DNA of 64,000 bases, taken from Andrena cerasifolii (lineage: Eukaryota; Arthropoda; Insecta; Hymenoptera; Andrenidae). This document shows positions 35,182 through 47,325 of this stretch, one piece after another. The number at the start of each line of letters is the position of its first letter. Position 1 is the stretch's first letter. Location: positions 2,232,001 to 2,296,000 of the forward strand of contig NC_135121.1 of NCBI RefSeq assembly GCF_050908995.1, written 5' to 3'. Below the pieces are notes generated by a model that was not told the DNA's origin, searched no databases, and saw only the letters and a program-made list of their open reading frames with translations. Both the position numbers and the translations under genes were made by a program.

Positions 35182-37577
35182 AAAATATAAACTAAAGAAT
35201 ATAAACAACGTAAAAACTATTCGCAACAACAATTGGAAAATGCTTTGGCAGCTATCAAATCTGGTCATAGCATTAAAACTGTGACAAATTATTTTGTATT
35301 GTACTAATTATTTTGTAAACATCCTTTTCCGATGCAGTCATTAATTGGGACATTAGATTGCATCTCCCGATCAATGACACGATATTCCACGCATTATGTA
35401 CGAGTCAATGATCCGGTCCAACATAGGTCACTATTTGGGACGAAGAGAGAATTGAAGGTCAAAAATAGGTACACGTGCACGATATAATATATTTATTATT
35501 AATAATAATATTCGACCAATTTCATCATAAAAAGGGGCCTTTTTCATCCTGGAAAAGAACCAGCCATATGATAGGCTATTAGTGAGTAACTGCGATAAAT
35601 ACTTTTAACATGTAAATATGTTAGAAAATTAAAATCGTTTTAACTCAGCAACCGTTTAGTGAATTCGTGTAAAAATTTTCGAGCACATCAGGAAGATTAA
35701 AAAGAACAATCCCACAAATTTTCATCAACTTGGTACCATTTTGAAGATAAGTCCAATACATCCTTAAACGGCGGTTAGCTTAACAATCGATACCCCATAC
35801 GGGGTACATTTTCACCTATAGAATAAGATCGGCGCAAGTGATCTTGTTGGTCAAAATGGCACGCACTAATTTTTAAAAAATGTTATAGCCTAGCGTTGTG
35901 TAGAGTTGGTAGCAAAATAACGATTTCTTCCGCACTATAGCGTCACCTGGAATTTATTTAGTAAGGTGTAGTTGCTGCTAGATTCTCGATACTTTACGAA
36001 TTCCATCGAATAGTTTGGTAATATTCCGTATTTATTTTTTTGTTATTGATAATTATATACTTACAAGGGATAAGCGCAGTTAGAAAGCACCGAATCTTAT
36101 ATTGTGTTACACAGTGTCGCGTTTGCACACTGCTTGAAAGCACCTTTATGTACCTGCGGCTCATTTTGATTTCACATTTTTTTTTATATTGTAATTATTG
36201 TATTAAATTTTTGCGAGATATTATTTTCTTCTATTTTTTTGAGATTTATTTGATAATACTCGTTTTCGTCCTCGACTTTTTCATGTACTATCATGTTTTT
36301 TTTTACTTTTTTGAAGTTTTTATGGGGTTATACTTAGAAGGGAACATCCCAAAGTATCAATCGCTGATTTTGATGAAACTTCGATAATATGTAGTTCTCA
36401 CAAAAGTAATTTGGCACGCATTTCTTGTTTCATTCAACATCCATATTGAAAGGATGATAATAGCCCTCAAAGTGGGGGATGAAGAACGTATTTAGTCGAA
36501 TAAATAAAAAATTGTTAGAGCTAGAAAAACGGTTTAAATGGTAAAGCTGTATATTTTTGGATAAGAAATACATTTACGTAAACAGCTTCTAGAAAAAATA
36601 GGTATTACCTGTCCAAATGTTAATCTATTTTCCTTTGTATATTTGTGAGTGAAAACTATACACCCAGATGTAAACAAAAAGTTCCCGAATTGTTTCCTAT
36701 TTTGTGCGTGCTACATACGTTTAAAAAAATCGGGTTTTATTGTAGAATATTTTACAATTATTAAAGCTTAATCAATATTTATAAGTAAAATGATCATGTT
36801 TCCTAAATCGTACCACTACAAGGTTTTCTAAATTGTGCCAGTACGATTTGAGGACTCGTGCTTAGCCGCGTGACTTCTATTGACGAAGACGGCTGGTTTT
36901 ATTTCCACTGCGATGAAGCACATATAAAAAACATTATCCAGGGGATAACAATGCAAAATACTGGTTTATGAAAGTTGTGGTGGAGTAAAACCACAACACA
37001 TTCATTATTGTCTCAATTGTGACTTATAAATATGTTATTTAATACTTATTACTATATGCTGGATATTTTCTTTTTGTAATTTATCAATATATATTAGTAG
37101 TTATATGTAATTTATCAATATAATATATACTGATAAATTAGCCTCAAATCATTCATCAGTAATCTACGTACATACATTTCGTATTGTAAAGACCTGAATG
37201 CGAGACAATTTTCCTAAACCAGAATTTATTTTATGTGGAGAAATTCTTATAGGACACCTCGCCCTCTTGGATGGGGGGGGGGGGGGGTGTAACCGGTGTA
37301 GGGTCACACTTGTAAGTACTGAATAAATCCCCACGGTGGCCGCCTTGCGCGAGAAAGAGGGCATCCCCAGAACCAAATCAGCGATACTACTGGTAGCCCC
37401 CCCCCCCCCGCCCCGCCTGATCCAGATTTAGTTTTCGAGATATTAATAAAAGATTATTGTTCATTATATTTTTTATAAATTCCTTTTAACTACTGTGGTG
37501 TGAATGGAGATTGCCGGGGCACTTGAGCGATAGGCGTAGTGCGGAAGTATTAATGGGGTGCATGGCGTCAGCGACGT
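35182..37577. other. Unassigned region with G and C homopolymers
   Basis: No element ends were found. A 115-aa plus-strand frame (36040-36387) is rich in F, L, Y and I and reflects T-rich DNA. A 41-codon plus-strand stretch (about 36848-36970, including TSIDEDGWFYFHCDEAH) has protein-like composition but no known family. A run of about 14 G lies near 37265 and one of about 14 C near 37397. They are 130 bp apart and complementary. (TA)-rich short repeats occur near 37090-37130. Confidence 0.35.
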
Positions 37578-37578
37578 T

Positions 37579-37757
37579 CCTCGGAGCAGAGTTAGGAGCG
37601 ATGGGACCGCAGTGAATGGAGGGGGAAACACCTACAGGAGTGGTGGTTATGCGTACATGAACTGCGCCTGCGTCAGTCACGCACACATTACCACCGCTCC
37701 TGTAGGTGTTTCCCCCTCCATCACTGCGGCCCCATCGCTCCTAACTCTGCCTCGGAG
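37579..37757. repeat. GC-rich inverted repeat, MITE-like
   Basis: Arms of about 70 bp run from 'cctcggagcagagttagga' through 'atggagggggaaacaccta' to 'caggagtggtgg' and back. The right arm is a close complement with small gaps. It shares words with the repeat at 27411-27561. No target duplication was identified. (TA)n follows at about 37940. Confidence 0.75.
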
Positions 37758-39525
37758 TCAAGTGTCACGCACTGGGTGGCTTTTCCGAGGGAACTGGCGC
37801 GGGGATGCATGGGAGATTGGGGACCGTCGGGTCAGTGGTGCGAAAGATTAGAGCTGGCGGAGACTTGGTGGAGAGCGCGTCGTGTTGGGGGTATTGTGGA
37901 ATATTTACTAATTGACTACGTTTCGGTTTCACATTTACTTATATATATATATATATATATATCCATATTAATAAACTATTCTCTTATTATATGCATGTGC
38001 TGAGTCGTCACACTTTCTACAACCCCACACTACATACACGTAGCTGCGGTTCCCTCTAACAGGGGGCCCTCTCCCCCCCTCCCTCAGTCTGCCCCCAAAA
38101 CCTATACATACCGATACCTCGGAACCGATCAACACAGGTGTACCTGATTCCGAATAAATACCGAAATATTTTTATGGATATCTTGAAAACTATAAGTTTT
38201 CGCCGAACATGGATACGATATTCGACTTCGGCATGTCAAAACGCGTAGAATGATGTATAATATGTGTAAAAAGTTTGGGGGGGCTGAAGTAAATTTCAGC
38301 TCAATTTCCAATACTAACTCGTCTAATACAAATTAGTGCCAAATAAGGAATATAACATAAAATCTCTTAAGTGGTATAATTTAGGCAATCCTATCCCCTG
38401 TATCATCGTAAAATATTATACATAACAATTATTTCGATTAATGTAGATTTCCCCCACCACTATAAATAGAATTTCATGTAATCATAGGTGTTAACCGTAT
38501 GCGCGTACTTATACGGAATCATCGTTGTTACCCCCGCCTTCCCCGTGTTCGACAGTCGATAAAAAGCGACAGAACAGGAGCACATTTTCAGAACATCTTG
38601 ACGCAACGTACATCTCCCACATGCGGCAGTTGTCGCGTGAACTGTACGGAACACTGTAACACCGTTCAGAAAAGGATGTAGCAAAGCTGCAATCCCACTA
38701 ATTAGAAGGCGGACGACTGCCGCCCGTTCGATTTTCACGAGTTCTGCGTGAGCTCGGTCGTAATTTACTGGCGGCACGATTGAAAAGAAAGGCGGTTCTT
38801 CTTCGCAACGAAGGACAGAGAGAAACTGGCGCAAAAAGGATTTCTTCGTCCGCGTTCGTTAAGCCGCTGTGATTGGCCCCGCGACGGGACAGGTGCGTAT
38901 CATCGAACGAACTCGCAACCGTCGACTTTTGCTTCGTAACGTTACCGCTTTTGGGTGCTTCGCTTCCTCATTTTTTACACCGGAAATCTTTACCCCCGTG
39001 TAATCCGCGCTGAATAACGATACGTGCTGGAAACGGCACGAACTCCGGTTCAACCCCACTTCATTTATTCAGCACGATACTCCGATACCAGGTTGATAAA
39101 AAATGCTGTCCGATGATTGTTGTTCCTCGCAAGATTGCTCATTTGGGCATAACATAGACGTCCATTTTTGATCCACGAGTAATTCAGAAATTAACACGTA
39201 AACTATCAATGCGGTCAAAATGACTGCTTTGCAATTACTTATAAAAATTATTCAAGCTAAAACAGCAGGTACATTTCTTCAGATTTTCTGCAACTGTTAC
39301 TGTAATATGTGAATGGTTAAATTGATCAATTTATATTTGCTCCTGCAATACACAGGGTGGTCCGCTAGAAACTGAACAACTAAATATCTCCCCGGGTACA
39401 AAGTTATGAAAATATATTGCGGTACAAGGTTGTACCGGTTAATAGACGAAATACGCTGACAGAATAATAATAATAATAATAATTCGTCTTTATTACATCA
39501 CAAAATCTGCATTGCGTTAATTAAC
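37758..39525. other. Unassigned region, partly CpG-containing
   Basis: 38480-39060 has balanced composition with CpGs and minus-strand frames of 124 aa (38460-38834) and 66 aa (38859-39059), neither with a domain. It may be single-copy host DNA such as a promoter or conserved non-coding block. A pyrimidine-rich stretch lies at 38055-38100. An (AAT)n microsatellite at about 39464-39484 is followed by 'cgtctttattacatcac', which could be a LINE tail. Confidence 0.35.
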
Positions 39526-39529
39526 AGCG

Positions 39530-39679
39530 AATTCGGTACCTCGCACTGACTCCGCACTGTTGCCAGAAAATGAGTTGGATTGGTTGTTTCTGATAGAAAC
39601 GCAGATAGCTCTATAAGAATCAACCAATCCAAGTCATTTTTGGCACCAGTGCAGAGTCAGTGCGAGTTACCGAATTCGG
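39530..39679. repeat. Inverted repeat (foldback) of about 150 bp
   Basis: 'cgaattcggtacctcgcact', then 'gactccgcactgttgcca' and 'tggattggttg', is mirrored by 'caaccaatcca', 'tggcaccagtgcagagtc' and 'agtgcgagttaccgaattcg'. The arms are about 60 bp. No clear target duplication. Confidence 0.75.
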
Positions 39680-39684
39680 TATAA

Positions 39685-40435
39685 GTGACGAATAGGCGGG
39701 CAGCACGTTTGAAAACAGAGATAGAAGACATAGAAAGAATTCCTGAGAGAAGAGAATTATAGTAGAAGGAGGATAGATAGGAGCAAGGTGCCGTAAATCT
39801 AATCGTGTGATGAACTGGACCTACCAGATCAAGACCACGCCTAGTGGATGGTGCATTCGTAGTGTGAAGAGAAGAATTACAAAATAACAATTCCCCCACA
39901 TATGTAAATGGATGTCTCGAATTTGATAGCCTTGTGAACAATGCAGTGCAGATCAGAAATTCACCGCTGTCTGACCTTAAGTCAACCAGAACGACGAAAT
40001 AACGGTGTAATACGGTCAAACTCACGGACATTATAAGAAAAACGAGGTGACGTATTTTAGATGCGTTGGACTATGGACGAAGGATGAGTAAAATGACAAG
40101 GGACATGCGCGACGTCATTATAATCAAAAAGAGAAATGTCTACTACATAAATCCAGTTTTCGTTGTAGATCTTTGAAGCAGATGTTCTTACAATGAAAAC
40201 TAGATCACTAGATTGACATGGCAAGAGCTTGGTGTGTGTTGATGCGCGAATATTCCAACGTGATGCCGAACTGTACCTACACGTACGCTCATACGCCGAG
40301 TTAATTTTATACGAGGTAATTAAGCGAATAAAGATACTCGTGTGTTAGGATATCTAACTATTAGATATGTATTTCAATATAAAAAGAATTACTTGCTGCA
40401 CGCCTTCCACAGAAGGAAACGCTGTGCAGCAATGA
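39685..40435. other. Unassigned region
   Basis: The plus strand is purine-rich up to about 39900, which opens a 124-aa minus-strand frame (39657-40031) with no recognised domain. No element ends. Confidence 0.3.
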
Positions 40436-40440
40436 TTGGC

Positions 40441-40714
40441 TGCTTACAAAAACGGCGGGGAAAAATCTCTATTGCCATTGAAAGACAGTGGCTGGAGGAT
40501 ATCAATCGAGGCGAGAGGTCCTGGGTCTTCCCATCCATACAGCACGCTCTCGTTACAGCAACGTTGCAGGATCGTTGCAGTGCAATATTGCAATGTTGCA
40601 CGCAACGTTGCAGCAATATTCCTATGTCCGCCTCTCACAACGCTTCGGGCAGTTATTTATATTTTTGGCCCCACTATATATATAAATAACATTATAAATA
40701 AAAATATAAATAAC

Positions 40715-40756
<42 letters not shown>

Positions 40757-40995
40757 GTTATTTATATTTTTGGCCCCACTGCCCGAAACGTTGTGGGAGG
40801 CGGACATAGGAATATTGCTGCAACGTTGCGTGCAACATTGCAATATTGCACTGCAACGATCCTGCAACGTTGCTGCAACGAGAGTGTGCTGTATGAATGG
40901 GAAGACCCAGGACCTCTCGCCTCGATTGATATCCTCCAACCACTGTGTTTCAATGGTAATAGAGATTTTTACCCGTCGTTTTTGTAAGCACAGTT
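40441..40995. mobile_element. Foldback element with CAACGTTGC-rich arms and (TA)n core
   Basis: Arms of about 230 bp (about 40441-40672 and 40755-40995) are near-perfect complements, from 'gcttacaaaaacggcgggga' inward. They are packed with 'gcaacgttgc' and 'gcaatattgc' palindromes. The core has a second, nested inverted repeat around 18 or more TA units. The long frames on both strands (up to 183 aa) are palindrome artefacts. Similar 'gcaacgttgc' DNA occurs at 58840-59060. Confidence 0.75.
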
Positions 40996-40999
40996 GTCG

Positions 41000-41711
41000 A
41001 CGACATTGAATGTGTTCAGAATCATAGAAGTATAAAAAGCCCGCTTTTCTCATAGAAAATTCTTTTCTAACCTCTTTAATGATACATCTGTGGCGTCATA
41101 CATAATGCATATTTATGACTAAACAAACATGTTTTTTAAAGCTTATAATGTTAATAAACTTCATGCCAACGAACAAGTCTCAGTTTCAATTTGTTTGTTT
41201 GCAATTAATTGAAACAAAAATGCTTCATTTTAGACAGGAACGACTGCCTAGTACCCTTAAGGACATGAATGATGTTAAATTGCTCGTACAACTGCTTTTT
41301 GATATTTAACTGGCGTTGGCGTGTTATCACGCCGAGGGATGTTTTCTGCTACTTACACGATTGCCGTGTTTTCACGTCCATATTTTTACGTTCAAAGTTA
41401 AGTAAAACTTTCCCGGCAGAAGTAATCACTCGGCCTAAGTATAACTTGAAACAATATTCAAAATGCGCCCGTAACTTTAAAACATCGGAATTTTTCAAAG
41501 GCATTGACAAGCTATTTTGCACAAGTAAACGAAACATAAGAAGAAAAGGAAATATATCATCGATTAAAGTAAAACATTTTATAAGGTAATTCATTCTTGG
41601 TTTCACACAAAAAATATTACGGATATAACGACCACAGGGGAAAAATAGACATAAGTCCATTTTGGTTGATTTTCTGATTTTTATTCCATCTGGTGGCTAA
41701 AACAGATTGTG
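41000..41711. other. Unassigned region
   Basis: AT-rich with two opposing frames of about 105 aa (41269-41589 plus, 41349-41660 minus) and no domain. 'ctgcctagtacccttaagg' at 41247 resembles the right end of the TTAA element at 23900 and may be an isolated end. Confidence 0.3.
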
Positions 41712-41713
41712 TA

Positions 41714-42538
41714 CAGGGTCATCAGTTAAAACTGCAACCTATACGCGCGCGAACAGACGAAAATGGCAACACCGCCTCACAGACGCATTCCACTACACTA
41801 TTCACAGGCCCGGCGTTCGGAGGGTTGCCAGCGAGCGCTGGCCAGCAGTGATGTCCGGCTACGAAAATTTTAGGATGGTCTCTTTGAAATTAAAGTCGCA
41901 AAGAGCTATTAAAAATTTCCCGGCACGGGTTGATAAGTTTGGGGCCCTTTTTGTGTAACTTTTGAACTATAAAAGATATCGGACTGCAATTTGCGCCGGA
42001 AAATGAGGAAAAATTATTCCCTCTTAATGATGGACAATTTGTCATATTTAACGTTTACTTAATTTTTCTTTTATCAATTTTTTAAACGGAATTGTTGTGA
42101 AAAACTTTTGCAAACTGTTTATTTGATACTGTATTTAATGCTCTTTTTAAAATTCATGATGTTAATAAACAATAGGCTAGTTGCTTCTGTATCATTACTT
42201 TCAGAAATTGAGAAATTCAATTTTTATTCAATTATGTGTTAGTTCTGCAGACCTCAGACTCTATCGTTCTGGCTTTCTTTTTTATAATTTTATCCTTAAT
42301 GCAGCGCGCGGCCCGCTTACCTGGGCCGGGAAATTCCACACAGCTCTTTGTGACGTTAATTTTGAAAGAGACCATCCTAAAATTTTCGAAGCTAGGGCAT
42401 CACTGCTGTTCAGCAGTCGCTGGCAGCCCTCCGAACGCCGGGCCGGTGAATGTTTGTAGTGAAATGCGTCCGTGAGGCGATGTTGCCATTTTCGTCTGTT
42501 CGCGCGCGCGTAGATTGCAGTTTTAACGAATGAGCCTG
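41714..42538. mobile_element. 'CAGGGTC' TA-flanked MITE, intact copy
   Basis: TA flanks both ends (41712-41713 and 42539-42540). The terminal inverted repeats exceed 150 bp, starting CAGGGTCATCAGTTAAAACT, then 'gcgcgcgaacagacgaaaat' and 'ggcaacaccgcctca'. The right end is the near-complement. This 825-bp copy defines the family also seen at 9216, 21915 and, as a relic, 505. Frames mirrored between the strands are not genes. Confidence 0.8.
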
Positions 42539-42983
42539 TATTTTAATATGATATACTTGGAAAGGGGGACAACCATTGAAGTCCAAAGATAAAAGCCGTT
42601 TAGAAATAGATGTACAGAGAAATAACGCGACAAGTCCAATGGAAATAGAGGAATAATTTGACAAGTCCACAAAAAATACCATATAAAAAATTGGAACTAT
42701 TGGAAAAGTGGGAATCAATTCAAGTTAAATGACAATTTAAGGATAATCTAAGAAATGATTAGGTATTTGAAAAAATAATTGTTAACAGAGAAAAAGCTGA
42801 TAAGTTCAAAACGTTTTGTAAAATAACCAAGGGAATAACTTATGACAATCAATATGTTTTAAATGTTTAAGGGAGTTATCTTCATTGGGAGCATATACAT
42901 ATATATTTTAGGGGTTTTGTAATAATTTTTTCCTCGAAGAGATGTATTTTTTACCATTCAAATGTATATAATTATGTTATTAA

Positions 42984-43738
42984 GGGGTTATACCTAGTCA
43001 GGGGGCTGAGAAGCGCCGAATATTTGTAATTTTTTTTTTAAGAAGCTGTAGCATATATTTGTAAAAAAACTTTTTGTGTTTAAAAGAGCAACATTTAAAG
43101 AACATTTGGTAATTTTTTCGTAGAAAAATATTTAGGTTTATAATAAAGTAACAACCGACATCCAAGAAGCATTTTTAAAAATTTGGCTTTGCCGTGAGCA
43201 CTGCCATTCGGAACCAGATTATCTAAAATCAAAAAACAAAAAACAAAAAAGATTTCGTTAGTATATTAATGTATCCTCCGATTAACGGAGCGAATTTCCG
43301 AAATATTAATTTAAAATAAAATAGCGGCTATTTAAATTAGAAATCCTGATTTTTTTTTGCGGGATTTTTGCACGAAAAAATCAGGATTTCAACTTTAAAT
43401 AGCCGCCATTTTGTTTTAAATTAATATTTCAGAAATTCCTTAGGTTAGTCGGAAGATACATTAATATACTAACGAAATCTTTTTTGTTTTTTGATTTTAG
43501 ATAATCTGGTTTCGAATGGCAGTGCTCACCGCAAAACCAAATTTTAAAAAATGCTTGTTGGATGTCGCTTGTTACTTTATTATAAACATAAATATTTTTC
43601 TACGAAAAAATAACCAAATATTCTTTAAATATTGCGCTTTTAAGCGCAAAAAGTTTTGTAAAAATATATGCTTCCGCTTCTTCAAAAAAAAATCACAAAT
43701 ATTTGCCTCTTTTCGGCCGCCTGACTAGGTATAACCCC
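42984..43738. mobile_element. TTAA-type foldback element, diverged relative of 18236-18955
   Basis: TTAA precedes GGGGTTATACCTAGTCAGG (42980-42983). The right end 'ctgactaggtataacccc' is followed by TCAA, one base from TTAA. Arms of about 370 bp meet near 43370. 'gtgagcactgccattcg' and its complement match the internal word of the 18-kb foldback. Confidence 0.75.
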
Positions 43739-43742
43739 TCAA

Positions 43743-44980
43743 TGTACATTTATTGTACTTTTAAAAAACATTTTTGTTTGTAAATTTTCGTGCTAAAAAT
43801 CGTTCAGTGTTGCGTCGATTTTGAGCATTCGCTCCGTGTGCCCCCTCCCTCCTTTCTGCCATCACACCAGATGAACAGATGGTCAGAAATTAAAATTGAT
43901 TTATAATTTACATAAGTGTAGTTTTCGTCTGAACCGCGAATATTCAATTTGAAGAATAATTTTTAAAATAGCGGTTGTTCAAAGCAAAGTAATACGAATA
44001 TTTACCAAATTTTTCCCCTTCAACCCTCGAGAAAAATAGAAAATGTCATCGGATGTGAATAGTCGCGGCTTTATAAGGACTGTAAGGACTATAAGGTTCA
44101 AAATGAAGCAAAAAAAGTCAATTTTTTTCAGCCGTCTCAAGTAGAAACCCCCCTTAAGAGGGTGACAAAAATACATATTTACTCCGGAAAGCAAATAGAA
44201 ACATATTTTTGGTAATACGGGACTGGTTTTGAACTTCAAAATTGCTCGCTTGTAAAAAGCGGAAAATGTAACTTATCATATATTTCCCGTATGCTCTCCA
44301 TGTGTGGACAACTCAATATTTCATGAAAAATAAATTTATTCAATCGACAAGATGAGTTCTTTGCTAATAAATCGCATGTATCGGTAAAAATAATGTTAGA
44401 GCAATGCCCACAAATGGGGCGCAGCCGTTTGTGTGCCTTTTACCCCCTCACTCTTCAGTTTGTATGAGACAAAAGCAACAGAACATCAACTAACGATCAT
44501 GTGCATAGTGACGGAGGCAGAAGGGGGTAGCCCGTTTTACTCGCAATGTAAAGCGTTGCGATAATATAATAGGTGGTACATACTACACAAAGCCAATGCT
44601 ATACCACTTAAACACCACAGCTTAGATACCTACCTCTTCTCTAGCCTTGTCATCATACACATGAACGTTATAATTAGTTTCACATTGTGTGTATGTGTTA
44701 CGGTACAATCAAAATATGGTGTATAGAGTGGGAGGAACGCGCATTAGGTCGACGATAACACTGTTTTAAGGTTAATTTTCATTATGTAGTCGGCTTGCCA
44801 ATGGCAGGCAACTGTTCGTCAGCCGCCTGGCAAAACATTTTTGTATTTTAACATTCATACTTTGCATCACTGTTCTATCAAAGAAATTTATTAATGATTG
44901 TGTCGTCTGCCACCGGCTATACAAAGAATGAGAATACGCTTTTGCAAAGACAAGTGCCCTATGCACACAGCTATCATAAT
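43743..44980. other. Unassigned region
   Basis: No terminal repeats or recognised coding sequence. The 86-aa minus-strand frame at 43979-44239 and the 64-aa frame at 44772-44966 show no domain. Confidence 0.3.
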
Positions 44981-44990
44981 ACTTGTATAG

Positions 44991-46053
44991 TAGGGCGGAG
45001 CGGAAAATTTAAATTTGAATTTTCAGTTGGCCTGGGTGCGGGATAGTTGACTTTTGATTAACCAAACACAACTGTAAAAAAATTTTGGAAAAATATTCAT
45101 GTCTGCAGGTTCCTTTTTCTCTTAAAAATGATTATATAATCATACTATATAGGCGAAAATTTAAATTTGAATTTTCAGTTGGCCTGGGTGCGGGATAGTT
45201 GTCTTTTCATTAATCGAACACAACTGTAAAATTTTTTTGGAAAAATATTAGAGTCTGCAGGTTCCTTTTTCTCCTAAAAATGATTATATAATCATACTAT
45301 ATAGGCGCAAATTTAAATTTGAATTTTCAGTTGGCCTGGGTGCGGGATAGTTGTCTTTAGATTAACCAAATACAAATGTAAAAAAATTTGGAAAAATAAT
45401 CATGTCTCCAGGTTCCTTTTTCTCCTAAAAATGATTATATAATCATACTATATAGGCGCAAATTTAAATTTGAATTTTCAGTTGGCCTGGGTGCGGGATA
45501 GTTGTCTTTTGATTAATCGAACACAACTGTAAAATTTTTTTGGAAAAATATTAGTGTCTGCAGGTTCCTTTTTCTCCTAAAAATGATTATATAATCATAC
45601 TATATAGGCGCAAATTTAAATTTGAATTTTCAGTTGGCCTGGGTGCGGGATAGTTGTCTTTAGATTAACCAAATACAAATGTAAAAAAAATTTGGAAAAA
45701 TAATCATGTCTCCAGGTTCCTTTTTCTCCTAAAAATGATTATATAATCATACTATATAGGCGAAAATTTAAATTTGAATTTTCAGTTGGCTTGGGTGCGG
45801 GATAGTTGTCTTTTGATTAATCGAACACACCTGTAAAATTTTTTTGGAAAAATATTCATATCTGCAGGTTCCTTTGTCTCCTAAAAATGATTAGGTGTAT
45901 GATTATTTAGGAGAAAAGGAGCCTGCAGACATGAATATTTTTCCAATTTTTTTTTGCAGTTGTGTTTGATTAATCAAAAGACAACTATCCCGCACCCGGG
46001 CCAACTGAAAATTCAAATTTAAATTTTCGCCTATACAGTATCGCTCCGCCCTA
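44991..46053. mobile_element. hAT-type MITE that became a tandem array
   Basis: The element begins TAGGGCGGAGCG and ends CGCTCCGCCCTA. It is flanked by TTGTATAG (44983-44990) and TTTTATAG (46054-46061), a 7/8 match to an 8-bp duplication. The interior is six head-to-tail copies of a 152-bp segment that includes the subterminal DNA, closed by one inverted copy at about 45890-46040. 'attatataatcatactata' at unit borders may help pairing. Non-coding. Confidence 0.85.
45001..45890 (+). repeat. 152-bp tandem repeat, six copies in alternating dimers
   Basis: 'gttggcctgggtgcgggata' starts at 45026, 45178, 45330, 45481, 45633 and 45785, spacings of 151-152 bp (one copy reads 'gttggcttggg'). Odd copies carry 'attaaccaaa', even copies 'attaatcgaaca', so the true unit of the later amplification is a ~304-bp dimer. 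Confidence 0.9.
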
Positions 46054-46414
46054 TTTTATAGTTATTATTTCTGATCGTCAAGCATCCAAAGCCACGCATT
46101 TCTTTTCGACAATGTGCAGTCAGTTACTCTTAAAAATCATCTCTCATCTAACATTTCCATTATTTGGTGATCAGCACTAAATGTAAAATAGAATTTGGCA
46201 ATGTGCAGCATACATTTTTGAAATGTTAAAGAATGAGAGAAGCAGCAAAAGTTTCAGAATATATTTACTTCGAAGGAAAATATATACAATTAAATAGACG
46301 ATATAGGCTAGTGTACCTACAAAATTACATTGCGTGCGCAATCGGTCCATATTTTTCGTGAAAGAACTTTGTAAGTGGTGGGGTAAAGAGAAATGAGAAT
46401 ACAGTAAGCGACAC

Positions 46415-46478
46415 CTAACATATGTCTTTCATAGGATTTCCGCGATTTGACCTCTTCCGTGTCTGTCATATCTGCCAT
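46415..46478 (-). CDS. Candidate first coding exon, unidentified
   Basis: On the minus strand an ATG at 46478 opens a 21-codon stretch beginning MADMTDTEEVKSRKSYERH. It could end at an AG|GT donor at 46415/46414, whose downstream bases are poor. The 350 bp upstream (46480-46830) is the most CpG-rich host-like DNA in the window, as expected of a 5' UTR and promoter. I recognise no family, and no second exon was found toward lower coordinates, where a MITE begins at 46053. This is a guess that transcript data could settle. Confidence 0.2.
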
Positions 46479-46479
46479 G

Positions 46480-46830
46480 CGCGCAACTGTTCCCGAGAAG
46501 CGTCCTCGAAACACCTTTCCCTGGTGGAAGAGTATCGAAGCGGTAAATTGACGTGCAACCAGGCGAGAAAACCGACGAGTCGACTTTCGGCGCGTGCCAG
46601 CTTCTACTCGGTATCCGGTTGCCAACTTACGCACCACGCGCGCGCCACACACGCCCTTGACGTCGACACGTTGATGCGCGCACCCGCGCTCGTGCGTGCG
46701 CCTCCACGAGCCAAAGAAGCAGCACCGCCGGTGCAGGTTGCAGCCATAAAAGGCGCAAATGCAGCAACCTTGTCGATTGAGTTACTACCAACCTGTGTAT
46801 ATTAATTACACGCTTCAGGCCCACCGCGTA
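46480..46830. other. CpG-rich block
   Basis: About 350 bp rich in 'cgcgcg' and 'gtgcg' words in an AT-rich region, without inverted ends or tandem units. It opens long frames on both strands (for example 46422-46805 plus) that show no domain. It could be a promoter/5' UTR or unclassified repeat DNA. Confidence 0.35.
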
Positions 46831-46833
46831 TCA

Positions 46834-47325
46834 TGTTGGTAACGGTATCGTCCATACTGGATTAGTTAGACGTCCATTTTCTATACCTGATCATTCAGCT
46901 GCGCGTATCCCTGCAATCGCCGGTGTTTATTCCGCATCTTCACCTTACTACGCACACCTTTTACCTTTCGTTCCTTTCGCGCGAATAAAGTCGACACGAA
47001 GAATTTGCCTCTTGTGACTTGGATATTGAGACCCAAAATTTCCCTTATCTCCATAGATAGGATCAGATAACAATAGTTATCATCTACACACAGCCTACTC
47101 ATCGAATATCTTTCAAATACCGGACAGCAATAGTCATCATTTGCACACAGCCTACAACCTCCAGCACACTCATCGAATATCTTCTAGATATAAATACGGA
47201 CTCTTCAGAAGACCAGGCAGTCTGAAAGAGAACTCCGAACATATAACATTGTACTTATACTGATTTCTTGTAATAAAAGTATCTGTAGATACGTCCACAG
47301 AATTCAATTCTTGTTTATATTCTTT
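46834..47325 (+). mobile_element. Possible solo LTR
   Basis: TGTTGG at 46834 is preceded by TATCA, and TATCA recurs at 47326-47330 (a possible 5-bp duplication). A TATAAATA box at 47189-47196 is followed about 75 bp later by AATAAA (47272-47277), the R-region layout of an LTR. Upstream, an approximate tandem duplication ('cacacagcct', 'actcatcgaatatctt') at 47080-47180 resembles U3 repeats. Against this, the 3' end is not CA and no primer-binding site or gag/pol was seen. A host promoter is an alternative. Confidence 0.3.

Noticed and set aside
36040..36387. 115-aa hydrophobic frame as a membrane protein
   Set aside because: Composition follows T-rich DNA (F, L, Y, I runs) with no domain or supporting context.
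40436..40987. The longest open frame of the window, 183 aa
   Set aside because: It runs through a foldback and its (TA)n core, has mirror frames on the other strand and shows IYIYIY runs; a palindrome artefact.
46422..46805. 127-aa plus-strand frame in CpG-rich DNA
   Set aside because: High GC removes stop codons on both strands; no domain, and the A/P/R-rich composition matches the base bias.
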